Shown piece by piece: positions 18,195 through 26,405 of a DNA stretch of 64,000 nt (its first letter is position 1; each line of letters starts with the position of its first letter). The stretch is from NCBI GenBank assembly GCA_030692685.1, contig JAUXZO010000065.1, positions 1 through 64,000 of the forward strand, in the 5' to 3' direction. Below the pieces are notes generated by a model. It searched no databases. It had not been told where the DNA came from and saw only the letters and a program-made list of their open reading frames with translations. The stretch is from Acidovorax sp. GTDB lineage: Bacteria > Pseudomonadota > Gammaproteobacteria > Burkholderiales > Burkholderiaceae_C. The position numbers and the translations under genes were made by a program.

Positions 18195-19457
18195 TCCAAA
18201 CTCGCCATCCTGGCCGACGCCGCCAAGTACGACGCCTCTTGCGCATCCAGCGGCGCCGCGCCGCGCGACTCTGTTGGCGGGCGGGGCATGGGTTCGACCG
18301 AGGGCATGGGCATTTGCCACAGCTACGCGCCGGACGGGCGTTGCATCTCGCTGCTCAAGATATTGCTCACCAATTTCTGCCAGTACGACTGCCTGTACTG
18401 CGTGAACCGCGTGAGCAGCAACGTGCAGCGCGCACGGTTTGCGGTCGAAGAGGTGGTGCAGCTCACGCTCGACTTTTACCGGCGCAACTGCATAGAGGGG
18501 TTGTTTCTGTCGAGCGGCATCATCCAGAGCCCCGACTACACCATGGAGCAGGTGGTCGAAGTAGCCCGCGTGCTGCGCGAGGAGCACGACTTTCGCGGTT
18601 ATATCCACCTCAAGACCATTCCCGATGCAGCGCCCGAGCTGATGGAGCGCGCGGGGCGCTACGCAGACCGGCTGTCCATCAACATCGAGCTGCCCACCGC
18701 CGAGGGACTGGCCGCGCTGGCGCCCGAGAAGGACAGCGCGGCCATCGACCGATCGATGGCGCGCATGGCCATCCACATCGGCGAGGCGCGCGCGGCACGC
18801 AAGGAACAGGCGGCACAGGCCATCGTGTCCATGCCGCAATCGCGAACCACCCGCCGCGCCAGCGTGCCGCACTTTGCGCCGGGCGGGCAGAGCACGCAGA
18901 TGATTGTGGGCGCCGACACCACCAACGACCGCACCATCCTGGCCACCAGCGCGCGGCTGTACGGCACGCACCGGCTGCGGCGCGTGTACTACTCGGCGTT
19001 CAGCCCTATCCCCGATGCGGCGCGGGCCCTGCCGCTGATCGCGCCGCCCACGGTGCGCGAGCACCGGCTGTACCAGGCCGACTGGCTGATGCGCTTTTAC
19101 GGCTTCGCGCACGAAGAAATCGTGCCGCCCAGCCAGGGCGGCATGCTGGCGCTGGACATGGACCCCAAACTGGCCTGGGCCATTGCGCACCGCGAGCGCT
19201 TCCCCGTCAACCTGAACACCGCCCCGCGCGAGATGCTGCTGCGCGTGCCCGGCTTTGGCGTGCAAACGGTAGACCGCCTGCTGGCCGCGCGCCACATGCG
19301 TCGCCTGCGGCATGCCGACCTGGCGCGGCTGCATGTGCCCCTGAAGAAGGTGCTTCCCTTTGTAGAGGTAGCCGACTACCGCCCGGGGCGCGCGCTGGAG
19401 GCCGCCGACCTGGTGGCACAGCTGGCGCCGCCGCCGGTGCAGCGCAGCTTGTTTTGA
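18183..19457 (+). CDS. Radical SAM protein of the putative DNA modification/repair family
   Basis: A 424-residue radical SAM enzyme matching the family annotated as putative DNA modification/repair (TIGR03916-like). FCQYDCLYCVNRV provides the Cx3Cx2C cluster motif. The TIM-barrel half is followed near residue 345 by a helix-hairpin-helix-like DNA-binding segment (REMLLRVPGFGVQTVDRLL). The GTG start at 18183 gives NLQSKLAILADAAKYDASCAS, which fits the family N-terminus better than the internal ATG at 18289. Its partner DUF4130 glycosylase-like gene lies downstream. The biochemical reaction of the pair is not established to my knowledge. Confidence 0.88.
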   Translation: MNLQSKLAILADAAKYDASCASSGAAPRDSVGGRGMGSTEGMGICHSYAPDGRCISLLKILLTNFCQYDCLYCVNRVSSNVQRARFAVEEVVQLTLDFYRRNCIEGLFLSSGIIQSPDYTMEQVVEVARVLREEHDFRGYIHLKTIPDAAPELMERAGRYADRLSINIELPTAEGLAALAPEKDSAAIDRSMARMAIHIGEARAARKEQAAQAIVSMPQSRTTRRASVPHFAPGGQSTQMIVGADTTNDRTILATSARLYGTHRLRRVYYSAFSPIPDAARALPLIAPPTVREHRLYQADWLMRFYGFAHEEIVPPSQGGMLALDMDPKLAWAIAHRERFPVNLNTAPREMLLRVPGFGVQTVDRLLAARHMRRLRHADLARLHVPLKKVLPFVEVADYRPGRALEAADLVAQLAPPPVQRSLF

Positions 19458-19497
19458 AGATCACTACATGCCACGCAACCCTCGCCTGCCAACGCCC

Positions 19498-19710
19498 GCT
19501 CGCCCTGAGCCTATTACCTCACCCGCTTGCCCTGGGCCTGTCGAAGGGCCGTTTTCCGACTGTGCCCCGGCTTCGACAAGCTCAGCCCGAACGGTAGGGG
19601 GCAAAGCGGCTGGCGATCTTGGCATTCCCTCACCCGCTCGCACTGAGCCTGTCGAAGGGCTGATCACCGACCGCGCACCGGCTTCGACAAGCTCAGCCCA
19701 AACGGACTGG
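19498..19710. repeat. REP-like cluster (GCTTCGACAAGCTCAGCCC family), two paired units
   Basis: Each unit pairs a form of GAGCCTGTCGAAGGGC with GGCTTCGACAAGCTCAGCCC about 30-40 bases later, forming hairpins. It fills the gap between the radical SAM and DUF4130 genes and happens to stay open in frame with the latter, which makes that open frame look 95 residues too long. Confidence 0.85.
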
Positions 19711-19752
19711 GAAGCTAGCCAGGTCGAACCAAACCGCCCGAAGCGCCACACC

Positions 19753-20616
19753 ATGACCCTCGCCCACCCCACCGACTGGCCCGGGTTTCGCGGTGCGGCC
19801 CGCGCACTGGTGCAGGCCGGGGTCTGGCCGCAACAGGTGGACTGGTTCACTGCGGGCGATGCAGCGGGCGACCTGTTTGCCAGCCATGGCGCCGAGCAAG
19901 CAGCGTCTGCACAAGTCGGCAGCCCTGCGGTGCTGCCCGCCACCCACCCGCCACCCCATGTGTCACCCGATTTCATGCGCCTGTGCGAGCAGCTCATCCT
20001 GCACCGCGACCCGGGCCGGTTCACGCTGATGTACCGCCTGCTGTGGCGCATGACGCACGAGCCCGCGCTGCGCCACGACCCGCTCGATGCCGACCGCCTG
20101 CAGGCCCACCACATGGCCCGAGCCGTCGCGCGCGACAGCCACAAGATGCACGCGTTTGTGCGCTTTCGCCCGGTCACCCAAGCCGATGGCCAGACGCTGC
20201 ACATGGCCTGGTTCGAGCCCGACCACTTCATCACCGAGGCCAACGCGGGCTTCTTTGTGCGGCGCTTCACGCAGATGCACTGGGCCATCCTCACGCCCGA
20301 TGCCTGCATCCGCTGGGATGGCAAAGCGCTGCACACCAGCCCCGGCGCGCAGCGCAGCGATGCGCCGCCGCCCGATGCAGGCGAGGCGCTGTGGCTGACC
20401 TACTACCGCCACATCTTCAACCCCGCGCGGCTCAAGCTGAACATGATGAAAAAAGAGATGCCCACGCGCTACTGGCACAACCTGCCCGAGGCGGCGTTGA
20501 TCACCGAGCTGACGCAAACGGCGCACCAGCGCAGCGGGCAGATGGTAGCGGCCGAGCCCACCACGCCGCGCAAGGCCATCGCGCCGCTCAAGCGCAAAGC
20601 CTCCGCTGCTGACTGA
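19753..20616 (+). CDS. DUF4130/UdgX-type DNA glycosylase-like partner of the radical SAM protein
   Basis: A 287-residue protein of the DUF4130 (TIGR03915-like, probable DNA metabolism/uracil-glycosylase-related) family. Conserved regions include HDPLDADRLQAHHMARAVA, DSHKMHAFVRFRPV and FEPDHFITEANAGFFVRRF, ending in a basic tail (RKAIAPLKRKASAAD). I start it at ATG 19753 (MTLAHPTDWP) because the 95 upstream in-frame residues are encoded by REP-like repeats. It always travels with the upstream radical SAM gene family, suggesting joint action on damaged or modified DNA. Confidence 0.85.
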   Translation: MTLAHPTDWPGFRGAARALVQAGVWPQQVDWFTAGDAAGDLFASHGAEQAASAQVGSPAVLPATHPPPHVSPDFMRLCEQLILHRDPGRFTLMYRLLWRMTHEPALRHDPLDADRLQAHHMARAVARDSHKMHAFVRFRPVTQADGQTLHMAWFEPDHFITEANAGFFVRRFTQMHWAILTPDACIRWDGKALHTSPGAQRSDAPPPDAGEALWLTYYRHIFNPARLKLNMMKKEMPTRYWHNLPEAALITELTQTAHQRSGQMVAAEPTTPRKAIAPLKRKASAAD

Positions 20617-20629
20617 GTCTGCATGGGGA

Positions 20630-20747
20630 ACTTGAAAACCCGTTCGGGCTGCGAGCATAAAAACCCGTTCGGGCTGAGCCGGGCGAAGCCTTGCGCAGCG
20701 CTTTAACCCACCTGAACTGAGCTGACCCGAGCTGACCCGAGCTGAAC
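20630..20747. repeat. Short direct repeats (AAAACCCGTTCGGGCTG x2; CCCGAGCTGA-type x3)
   Basis: Two near-identical copies of AAAACCCGTTCGGGCTG, 28 bp apart, belong to the same REP-like family. They are followed by three tandem decamers of the type GACCCGAGCT. The DNA lies between convergent genes and no ORF is supported. Confidence 0.75.
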
Positions 20748-20773
20748 TTGCCGACCAGCGCAGCGTGACCGGT

Positions 20774-21772
20774 TCAAGTGGATGGATGCCGCTCCTGAAC
20801 GCCCGACAGCTGCCGCATCGCGCTGAATTGCGGCGCTGGCTGCGCCACCGTCCACCGCCAGGGCAGCACGCCCGGCCGCCACAGCGCCTGCAACACCGTG
20901 AGCTGCAGCACCCGCTGCGCGCCCGGCCATGGGGCACGCGCTGCGTCGTCCCACAGCAGCTCGGCCCGGGCGGCAATGTGCAGCAGGCCGCCGCCTTCGT
21001 AGTCCACCACCAGCAGGCCCGCCAAGGGGTGCTGCACCAGGTTGCCCAGCGTGTTGAAGAACTGGTTGCCGGGGTAGTCGGGCAGGCGCAGCACCACACC
21101 GTGCGCGGTCTGCGTGGCGTGCACAAAACCCGGCTCGCCGCCCCGGTGCGACACGTCCACACCTTCATTGCGCGCATCGCCCGGCTGTGCGGCCGAGGCA
21201 CTGGCGATGAACAGCGTATCGGCCTGCTGAATGCGCCACAAGGCATCCGCATCCAGCGCAGGGCCCAGCGCCTGCACCGGCCCTGGTGGGCTGACCGCCG
21301 CCCGCAGTCCCGGTGCCCGCGCCTGGATGTATTTGGGGCAATTGCCAAAGCTCTGCACTACCGCAACTGACAGCCCTGCCTCGCCGAAGGCGGCCACCGC
21401 GCCGTTCATGCGGTTGCGGCGGCGGGTGTGCGGCTCCAGCCCCAGCACGCCCACGGGTGCCCCGGGCGACAAACGGGCCAGCACAGGGTCGGCGGCGGCG
21501 GGTGCGGTGGCAATGTCCATCTGCAGTGAACTGGGCGTGTGCACGAACCCCGGCGGGCCGGCCAGCATGGTGGCCCAGGGTTGGCCCTGGTCATCCATCG
21601 CGCCCAGCAGCAGCGTAGGTAACTTCTCGAACAGCTCGCGGTGCTGGTCGGGCATGTGGTCGCGCAGTACCAGCGGGCCGATGGCCGCCATGCGCTCGCG
21701 CAGGCCCACACGCTGCTGCAGCGCCTGCTCGCCTGCGTGGAAGGCTTCAGGGGCGGCTGTGGCGGCGGTCAC
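20774..21772 (-). CDS. Pyridoxamine 5'-phosphate oxidase-family (FMN-binding split barrel) protein
   Basis: A 332-residue protein with two split-barrel-like halves. LPTLLLGAMDDQGQPWATML resembles the PNPOx entry strand, and FGNCPKYIQAR is a motif typical of the larger flavin-nucleotide-binding subgroup, followed by a second unit (ADTLFIASAS, HRGGEPGFVHA, GNQFFNTLGNL). It probably binds FMN or F420-like cofactor and reduces an unknown substrate. Its start overlaps the stop of the upstream GST by four bases, so the two are co-translated and likely serve one detoxification task under the divergent LysR. Confidence 0.82.
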   Translation of the reverse strand: MTAATAAPEAFHAGEQALQQRVGLRERMAAIGPLVLRDHMPDQHRELFEKLPTLLLGAMDDQGQPWATMLAGPPGFVHTPSSLQMDIATAPAAADPVLARLSPGAPVGVLGLEPHTRRRNRMNGAVAAFGEAGLSVAVVQSFGNCPKYIQARAPGLRAAVSPPGPVQALGPALDADALWRIQQADTLFIASASAAQPGDARNEGVDVSHRGGEPGFVHATQTAHGVVLRLPDYPGNQFFNTLGNLVQHPLAGLLVVDYEGGGLLHIAARAELLWDDAARAPWPGAQRVLQLTVLQALWRPGVLPWRWTVAQPAPQFSAMRQLSGVQERHPST

Positions 21773-22410
21773 GCTGCCACCGGGGCGGAGGCGGGCAAGG
21801 CATCGGCCAACGGCACGTAGCCGGGCAGCGCCTGCAACCGCGCCACCCAGCCCGCAATGCGCGGGTAGGCCGCCAGCGGCAGCCCGGCGATGTGCGCCTG
21901 CGAGGTGTAGCTGATCATGGCAATGTCAGCCAGTGTGGGCTCGGCACCGCCCAGCAGCCAGGCGCGGCCCTGCAGCTCTGCCTCCATGAAGTCCAGCAGG
22001 CGTTTGCCGGTGGCCTGCGCGGCCTCGCTGATGGGGCGGCCGCACAGGGCGGCAAAACGCGGCCCCGCAATGCCTGGCGCCAGCCACCCAGCCGCCAGGC
22101 TGAACCAGCGCTGCAGTTGGGCCAGGCCCGCTGCGTCCTGCGGCATCCAGGCACTGCCGGGGGCATAGCGCTGCGCCAGGTACACCAGGATGGCGTTGCT
22201 GTCGTTCAGAACCTGGCCTGCATCCACCAGCACCGGCACCTGGGCGAGCGGATTGAGCGCCACAAACTCGGCGCGCTGATGTTCGCCCTGCAGCAGGTTC
22301 ACGTTGATCAGCTGGTACGGCAGCCCCAGCAGGGACAGCAGCAGCTCCACGCGGTGGCAGTGGCCCGAAATCGGCATGCGGTACAGCTGAAGCGGGGTGG
22401 TGGGTGACAT
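21769..22410 (-). CDS. Glutathione S-transferase family protein
   Basis: A 213-residue canonical GST. The thioredoxin-fold N-terminus (LYRMPISGHCHRVELLLSLL) includes a serine-rich catalytic region. LNPLAQVPVLVD gives the cis-Pro, and NDSNAILVYLAQRYAP the glutathione-binding Ser. The C-terminal helical domain contains PTLADIAMISYT, the conserved N-capping Asp. It forms an operon with the PNPOx-like gene and is divergent from a LysR regulator. Confidence 0.92.
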   Translation of the reverse strand: MSPTTPLQLYRMPISGHCHRVELLLSLLGLPYQLINVNLLQGEHQRAEFVALNPLAQVPVLVDAGQVLNDSNAILVYLAQRYAPGSAWMPQDAAGLAQLQRWFSLAAGWLAPGIAGPRFAALCGRPISEAAQATGKRLLDFMEAELQGRAWLLGGAEPTLADIAMISYTSQAHIAGLPLAAYPRIAGWVARLQALPGYVPLADALPASAPVAA

Positions 22411-22457
22411 GGTGAGATCCCTTTGGCAAAGCCGGTTGAAGCGAAGCCGTGACGATA

Positions 22458-22484
22458 GCTATTGCGCTCCACAACGTTAATAGC
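22458..22484. promoter_or_regulatory. Candidate LysR operator (GCTATT-N15-AATAGC)
   Basis: An inverted repeat with 6-bp arms and a T-N11-A core (TTGCGCTCCACAA) in the 110-bp divergent region between the GST/PNPOx operon and the LysR gene. The arms resemble those before the pmd-linked LysR gene. Confidence 0.4.
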
Positions 22485-22520
22485 CATAGTGCAGCTTTCA
22501 AAATTGCGCCAAACGAAACA

Positions 22521-23444
22521 ATGGACCATCTGGACACCTTGCGCTGCTTTTTGACTGTGGCCGACGATGGCGGGTTTGCGGTGGCTGCCCGGCGCCTGGG
22601 CTGCTCTGCTGCAGCCGTCACCCGAGCCATCGCAGCACTGGAGGCAAGGCTCGGTGTGCTGCTGTTTCAGCGCAGCACGCGCATGGTGCGGCTGACCGAG
22701 GCGGGCGAGCGCTTTTTGGCCGATTGCCGCCCCATCCTGAACGACCTGCACGAAGCCGAGCAGGCTGCCAGCGGCGCACAGGCCGAGGCGCAGGGGCTGC
22801 TGTCCATCACCGCGCCGCAGATGTTTGGCATTCAGCACGTCGCGCCCATCGTGCAGGGCTTTTTGCAGGCGCAGCCGCGCGTGCAGGTGCGCACCCTGTT
22901 TGTCAACCGGCTGGTGCACTTGCTGGACGAAGGCATGGACGTGGCCATCCGCATTGCGCACCTGCCGGACTCGGGCCTCACTGCGTTGCAGGTGGGCGCG
23001 CTGCGTCGGCTGGTGGTGGCGTCGCCCGCCTACCTGGCGCAGCATGGCGAGCCGCAACACCCGGATGATTTGAGCGCACACAGGGCCATCGGTTTTTCGT
23101 TCGATGCGCGTGCGCCCACGCCGTGGAAGTTCAAGGACCACATCACCGGCCAGCCGCAGTTTGCGTGGATCAGCAACAGCAACGAGGTGGACATTGCCGC
23201 CGCCGAAGCGGGCGTGGGCCTGACGCGCTGCCTGGCCTACCAGGCCGCCGCCAGCCTGCGCGCCGGGCGGCTGCGCGTTGTGCTGGCCGACCACGAACTG
23301 CCACCGGTGCCCGTGCACATCGTCTACCCCGCAGGGCGGCGCGCGCCCGCCAAGGTGCGCGCGTTTGTCGAATGGGCCAGCGAGCGGCTGGCCGCAGAAC
23401 CCGTGTTGCGCGGACGCGGGCTGGAGCGCGGCGGAGGCCGATAA
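22521..23444 (+). CDS. LysR-family transcriptional regulator (divergent to GST operon)
   Basis: A 307-residue LysR protein of the PecT/DmlR-like branch. The HTH is DTLRCFLTVADDGGFAVAARR through CSAAAVTRAIAALEARLGV and the RSTRMVRLTEAGERFL wing is typical. The effector domain follows from about residue 90. I start at ATG 22521 (MDHLDTLRC); the upstream in-frame extension is non-family. Likely controls the divergent GST-PNPOx operon and itself. A hairpin repeat follows the stop. Confidence 0.88.
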   Translation: MDHLDTLRCFLTVADDGGFAVAARRLGCSAAAVTRAIAALEARLGVLLFQRSTRMVRLTEAGERFLADCRPILNDLHEAEQAASGAQAEAQGLLSITAPQMFGIQHVAPIVQGFLQAQPRVQVRTLFVNRLVHLLDEGMDVAIRIAHLPDSGLTALQVGALRRLVVASPAYLAQHGEPQHPDDLSAHRAIGFSFDARAPTPWKFKDHITGQPQFAWISNSNEVDIAAAEAGVGLTRCLAYQAAASLRAGRLRVVLADHELPPVPVHIVYPAGRRAPAKVRAFVEWASERLAAEPVLRGRGLERGGGR

Positions 23445-23460
23445 GGGGCAAGTTTTGAAC

Positions 23461-23513
23461 TTTTTTGGCCGCCAGCGCTCATCCATAAAGCGCCAAGCGC
23501 TATCAATTTTGAA
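23461..23513 (+). repeat. Interspersed hairpin repeat, copy 5 (degenerate arms)
   Basis: TTTTTTGGCCGCCAGCGCTC, CCATA loop, AAGCGCCAAGCGCTATCAAT. The arms have diverged but the outer blocks are kept. The rest of 23514-23774 shows no gene; a possible promoter precedes the response regulator. Confidence 0.85.
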
Positions 23514-23774
23514 TTCGCCGCGTGGGCACCCACAGCAAGGGGTGCCGGGCCGGGTGTTCGCATCTGGAAGACTTGCGCCCTGTCAAACCCACACCGCAAT
23601 AACGATCCCCGCGCCTTCCCGCATCGCGCGCATCCTCCGTGCGAGCCGTGCGCCACGGCGGGGGCACGTTACGGGGTGGGGCCTTGCTGGGCAGGTTTTT
23701 CGTGACTCGCACGAACAAGCCGGATTCAATCCCCCTTCTGACGCCCATCAATAACCAAAGAAAAGAGGCAGCAC

Positions 23775-24347
23775 ATGAGTATTTTCGACCGGCTTTTGGC
23801 CAGCGTGCGCAAGCCGACAGACAGGCCTGACACCCCCGCTGCACCGCTCGAATCGGCACCCTTGGACAGGCGCCACAACAAGCGCGTTAACGCGCGCAAG
23901 GGCACCACGGTGCTGATCATTGACGACTCGCCCACCGTGGTGGCCGTGCTGCGCAAGGCCCTGCGTTCAGCAGGCTATGACACCCGCGAGGCGCTGAACG
24001 CCGAGCAGGGCCTCGCCCTCATCGCGCAGGACCCGCCCGAACTGATCTTTCTCGACATCATTCTGCCGGGCATGAACGGCTTCAACGCACTGCGCGCCAT
24101 CCGCAAGTTGCCCGCTTCGCAGAACATTCCCGTGATCATGATCAGCGGCAACGAGCACGCCACCGAGCAGTTTTACGCCAACCGCATTGGGGCAGACGAC
24201 TTCATGAAAAAGCCGTTCTCGCGCCATGAGATTTTTGCGCGCATTGAAGCGTTGCTCGACCGGGATTTCATCCCCCGGCGCCGGGGTGAGATCGTGCCGG
24301 CGGCCCCGTTTTTTGCAACGCCGCCCGCGACGCCATCGGTGCCTTAG
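23775..24347 (+). CDS. CheY-like response regulator (PilH/PilG type)
   Basis: A 190-residue protein. A 40-residue basic N-terminal extension precedes a receiver domain with VLIIDDSPTVV (acidic pocket), phospho-acceptor Asp in LIFLDIILPGMNG, Ser in VIMISGN and Lys in DDFMKKPFSR. No output domain follows, only a Pro-rich tail (FFATPPATPSVP). This resembles single-domain regulators of twitching or chemosensory systems, but no kinase gene is adjacent. The start has the ribosome site AAAAGAGGCAGCAC just upstream. Confidence 0.88.
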   Translation: MSIFDRLLASVRKPTDRPDTPAAPLESAPLDRRHNKRVNARKGTTVLIIDDSPTVVAVLRKALRSAGYDTREALNAEQGLALIAQDPPELIFLDIILPGMNGFNALRAIRKLPASQNIPVIMISGNEHATEQFYANRIGADDFMKKPFSRHEIFARIEALLDRDFIPRRRGEIVPAAPFFATPPATPSVP

Positions 24348-24470
24348 CAGCGCAGGCGGGCCGTGACCTGTCCCGCACTGCTCCTCAGCGCCAGAGCGCC
24401 AGAGCGGCTCAGCGGCTCAGCGCATCAGTCAGACGAGTGCGCGCCTGACCACGGTCTGCCCGTGGTGGCA

Positions 24471-24950
24471 TCAATGCTGATGCCCATGCGCTCCATGCAC
24501 ATGCCGGTGTGCAATTTCTTCCGCACTGGCCGCACGCACTTCGGTGACCTTGCAGCTGAACTTCAGCGCCTGCCCTGCCAGCGGGTGGTTGCCGTCCAGG
24601 TGCACTTCGGGGCCCTTGATCTTGACCACGTTGAAAACGGCGGGCTGGCCTTCGGCGCCCACGCCCTGCAGCTGGCCGCCCACCTTCACACCCGGGGGGA
24701 ACTCGGCCTTGGGGATGCTGCGCACCAGGCTTTCGTCGCGGGCGCCAAAGGCGTCTTCCACGGCCAGGTCCAGCGCGGTGCTGAAGCCGACGGCCTGGCC
24801 TTCTAGCGCAGCCTCGACCTTGGGGAAAATGTTTTCATAACCTCCATGCAGGTACGACAGGCTTCCGCCGTCGAGCGGCTTGCCTTGTGGCGTAGTGACT
24901 TTGTAGGTGATGGTGACGGCGGAGTCTTTGGTGATGGTCATGTTGGGCAT
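24471..24950 (-). CDS. FKBP-type peptidyl-prolyl cis-trans isomerase (SlyD-like)
   Basis: About 159 residues with the FKBP-SlyD layout: short FKBP strands (DSAVTITYKVTTPQGKPLDG, YLHGGYENIFPKVEAALEGQ), an inserted IF-like domain (ESLVRSIPKAEFPPGVKVGG), the return strand NHPLAGQALKFSCKV and a His-rich tail (HRHVHGAHGHQH) that may bind metal ions such as nickel. It acts as a folding catalyst and chaperone. The start could be ATG 24950 (MPNMTITK) or 24941 (MTITK). Confidence 0.88.
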   Translation of the reverse strand: MPNMTITKDSAVTITYKVTTPQGKPLDGGSLSYLHGGYENIFPKVEAALEGQAVGFSTALDLAVEDAFGARDESLVRSIPKAEFPPGVKVGGQLQGVGAEGQPAVFNVVKIKGPEVHLDGNHPLAGQALKFSCKVTEVRAASAEEIAHRHVHGAHGHQH

Positions 24951-25052
24951 GCGCCTCGTCGTAAAGGGGTTGCGTGGCGGTGCAGGCAACTGGCACCTGC
25001 ACCGCGCGGGTCAAACCCCGAATTGTCCACGAGCAGCGCACCCCCGGCCACG

Positions 25053-26177
25053 TCAGGTGGTTTCAGCCAACGCAGCATCGCCGGGGCGCTCTTCGGCCAC
25101 CTGGCCGGGGAAGCGCGCAAAACGCCGTGCCTCGCTGCCGTGCACCGGGTCTTGCTCGGGCCAGGGCCAGCCGCCGAACTGGGTGCGGCGGTAGTCGTTC
25201 ATGGCCTGCATGATTTCGGCCTGCGTGTTCATCACAAACGGTCCGTACTGCGCCACGGGCTCGGCAATCGGCTGGCCTTGCAGCACCAGGCACTCCACGG
25301 GCGTGGGGCCGGTGTTGGTCAGCTGCCAGTCCTGGCCCGCAACCAGCTCCAGCGCGGCGTGCTGGCCCACGTCCTGCAGCCCCACACGCAGGCTGTCGCC
25401 CACAAAGAAGTACAGCATGCGGCGCGTGCCCTGGCCTTGGGCAGCGGGCAGCGTCCATTCGGCGCCAGGGTCCATGCGCAGCGTCCAGATGGCCACGTCG
25501 CCTTCGGGCTGCGACGCCCATGACTCGGGCGGCGGTGCCAGCGGCGCGGGCGCGCCGGGCAGCGCACCGGCAACCACGGTGACGGTGGTGGCACGGCCAG
25601 CAGCGTCGTTGTGTACCAGGCGCGGAATGCGCTCGTCCCACAGCATGGTGAAGTGCGGCTCCACCATCTTGTTGCGCGCGGGCAGGTTCAGCCAGATCTG
25701 GAACAGCTCCAGCGGGTTGGGCTCGGTGGCGTTCAGCAGCGGGAACATCTCGGAATGCACGATGCCTTTGCCCGCCGTGACCCACTGCACATCGCCGCCG
25801 CCAAAGCGCGCGGCGGCGCCCAGCGAGTCGGAATGGTCGATGAGGCCCTTGCGTACCAGCGTCACGGTTTCAAAACCCCTGTGCGGGTGGCCGGGAAAGC
25901 CAGGCACCGTGTCGCCGTGGTACATGCTCCAGCCGTCTTTGCGGCTGAAGTCGCTGCCGATCTGGCGGTCGTCCAGCGGCACGGCGGGCGCAAAGGCGCC
26001 ATTGCCTGCGGGGTAAGCATCGTCGTGGTGGGCGCAGAACAAAAACGGGTCCATCGTGGGCCACTGCGGACCCAGCGCCTGGGCTTGCACGATGGCTTGG
26101 GTGGCCTGGGTGGCCTGGGTGGCTTGGGTGGCGGGGGCGCTTGTGGCGGACGAGGGCGCGACGGGCGTGGACGACAT
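25053..26177 (-). CDS. Pirin family protein with an ATQ-repeat N-terminus
   Basis: A 374-residue bicupin of the pirin family. Metal-binding His motifs are GFPGHPHRGFETVTLV and VTAGKGIVHSEMFP in the first cupin, and the C-terminal cupin carries GDVAIWTLRMDPGAEWTLPA. Bacterial pirins such as YhhW show quercetinase-like activity or bind regulatory partners. The start is ATG 26177 (MSSTPVAPSS). The extra N-terminus contains four ATQ tripeptides encoded by a 9-bp minisatellite (26094-26132), outside the conserved fold and possibly variable in length between strains. Confidence 0.9.
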   Translation of the reverse strand: MSSTPVAPSSATSAPATQATQATQATQAIVQAQALGPQWPTMDPFLFCAHHDDAYPAGNGAFAPAVPLDDRQIGSDFSRKDGWSMYHGDTVPGFPGHPHRGFETVTLVRKGLIDHSDSLGAAARFGGGDVQWVTAGKGIVHSEMFPLLNATEPNPLELFQIWLNLPARNKMVEPHFTMLWDERIPRLVHNDAAGRATTVTVVAGALPGAPAPLAPPPESWASQPEGDVAIWTLRMDPGAEWTLPAAQGQGTRRMLYFFVGDSLRVGLQDVGQHAALELVAGQDWQLTNTGPTPVECLVLQGQPIAEPVAQYGPFVMNTQAEIMQAMNDYRRTQFGGWPWPEQDPVHGSEARRFARFPGQVAEERPGDAALAETT

Positions 26178-26336
26178 CGGGGGCTCCTTGGGTTTGCGCC
26201 ACCGGCTATCGGGCAGCACGCCCCCCAAAGATAAGGCCACTGGCGTGGATCAGAAGTGCGACCGGCGGAACAGTGCGGTGTGCCGGGCAGGACAGTGACT
26301 GAAAGCCGCAGGCGTTGGACAGGTCAGGAATACTGG

Positions 26337-26388
26337 CAAAAACAGCCGCTAGCGCTTATCCATAAAGCGCCAACAGCTATTACTTATA
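26337..26388 (+). repeat. Interspersed hairpin repeat, copy 6
   Basis: AACAGCCGCTAGCGCTTATC, CATA, AAGCGCCAACAGCTATTA. It lies in the gap between the pirin and WYL-regulator genes, both on the minus strand, so orientation does not follow the genes. Confidence 0.85.
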
Positions 26389-26405
26389 TAGCACCTTAAC
26401 GAACA

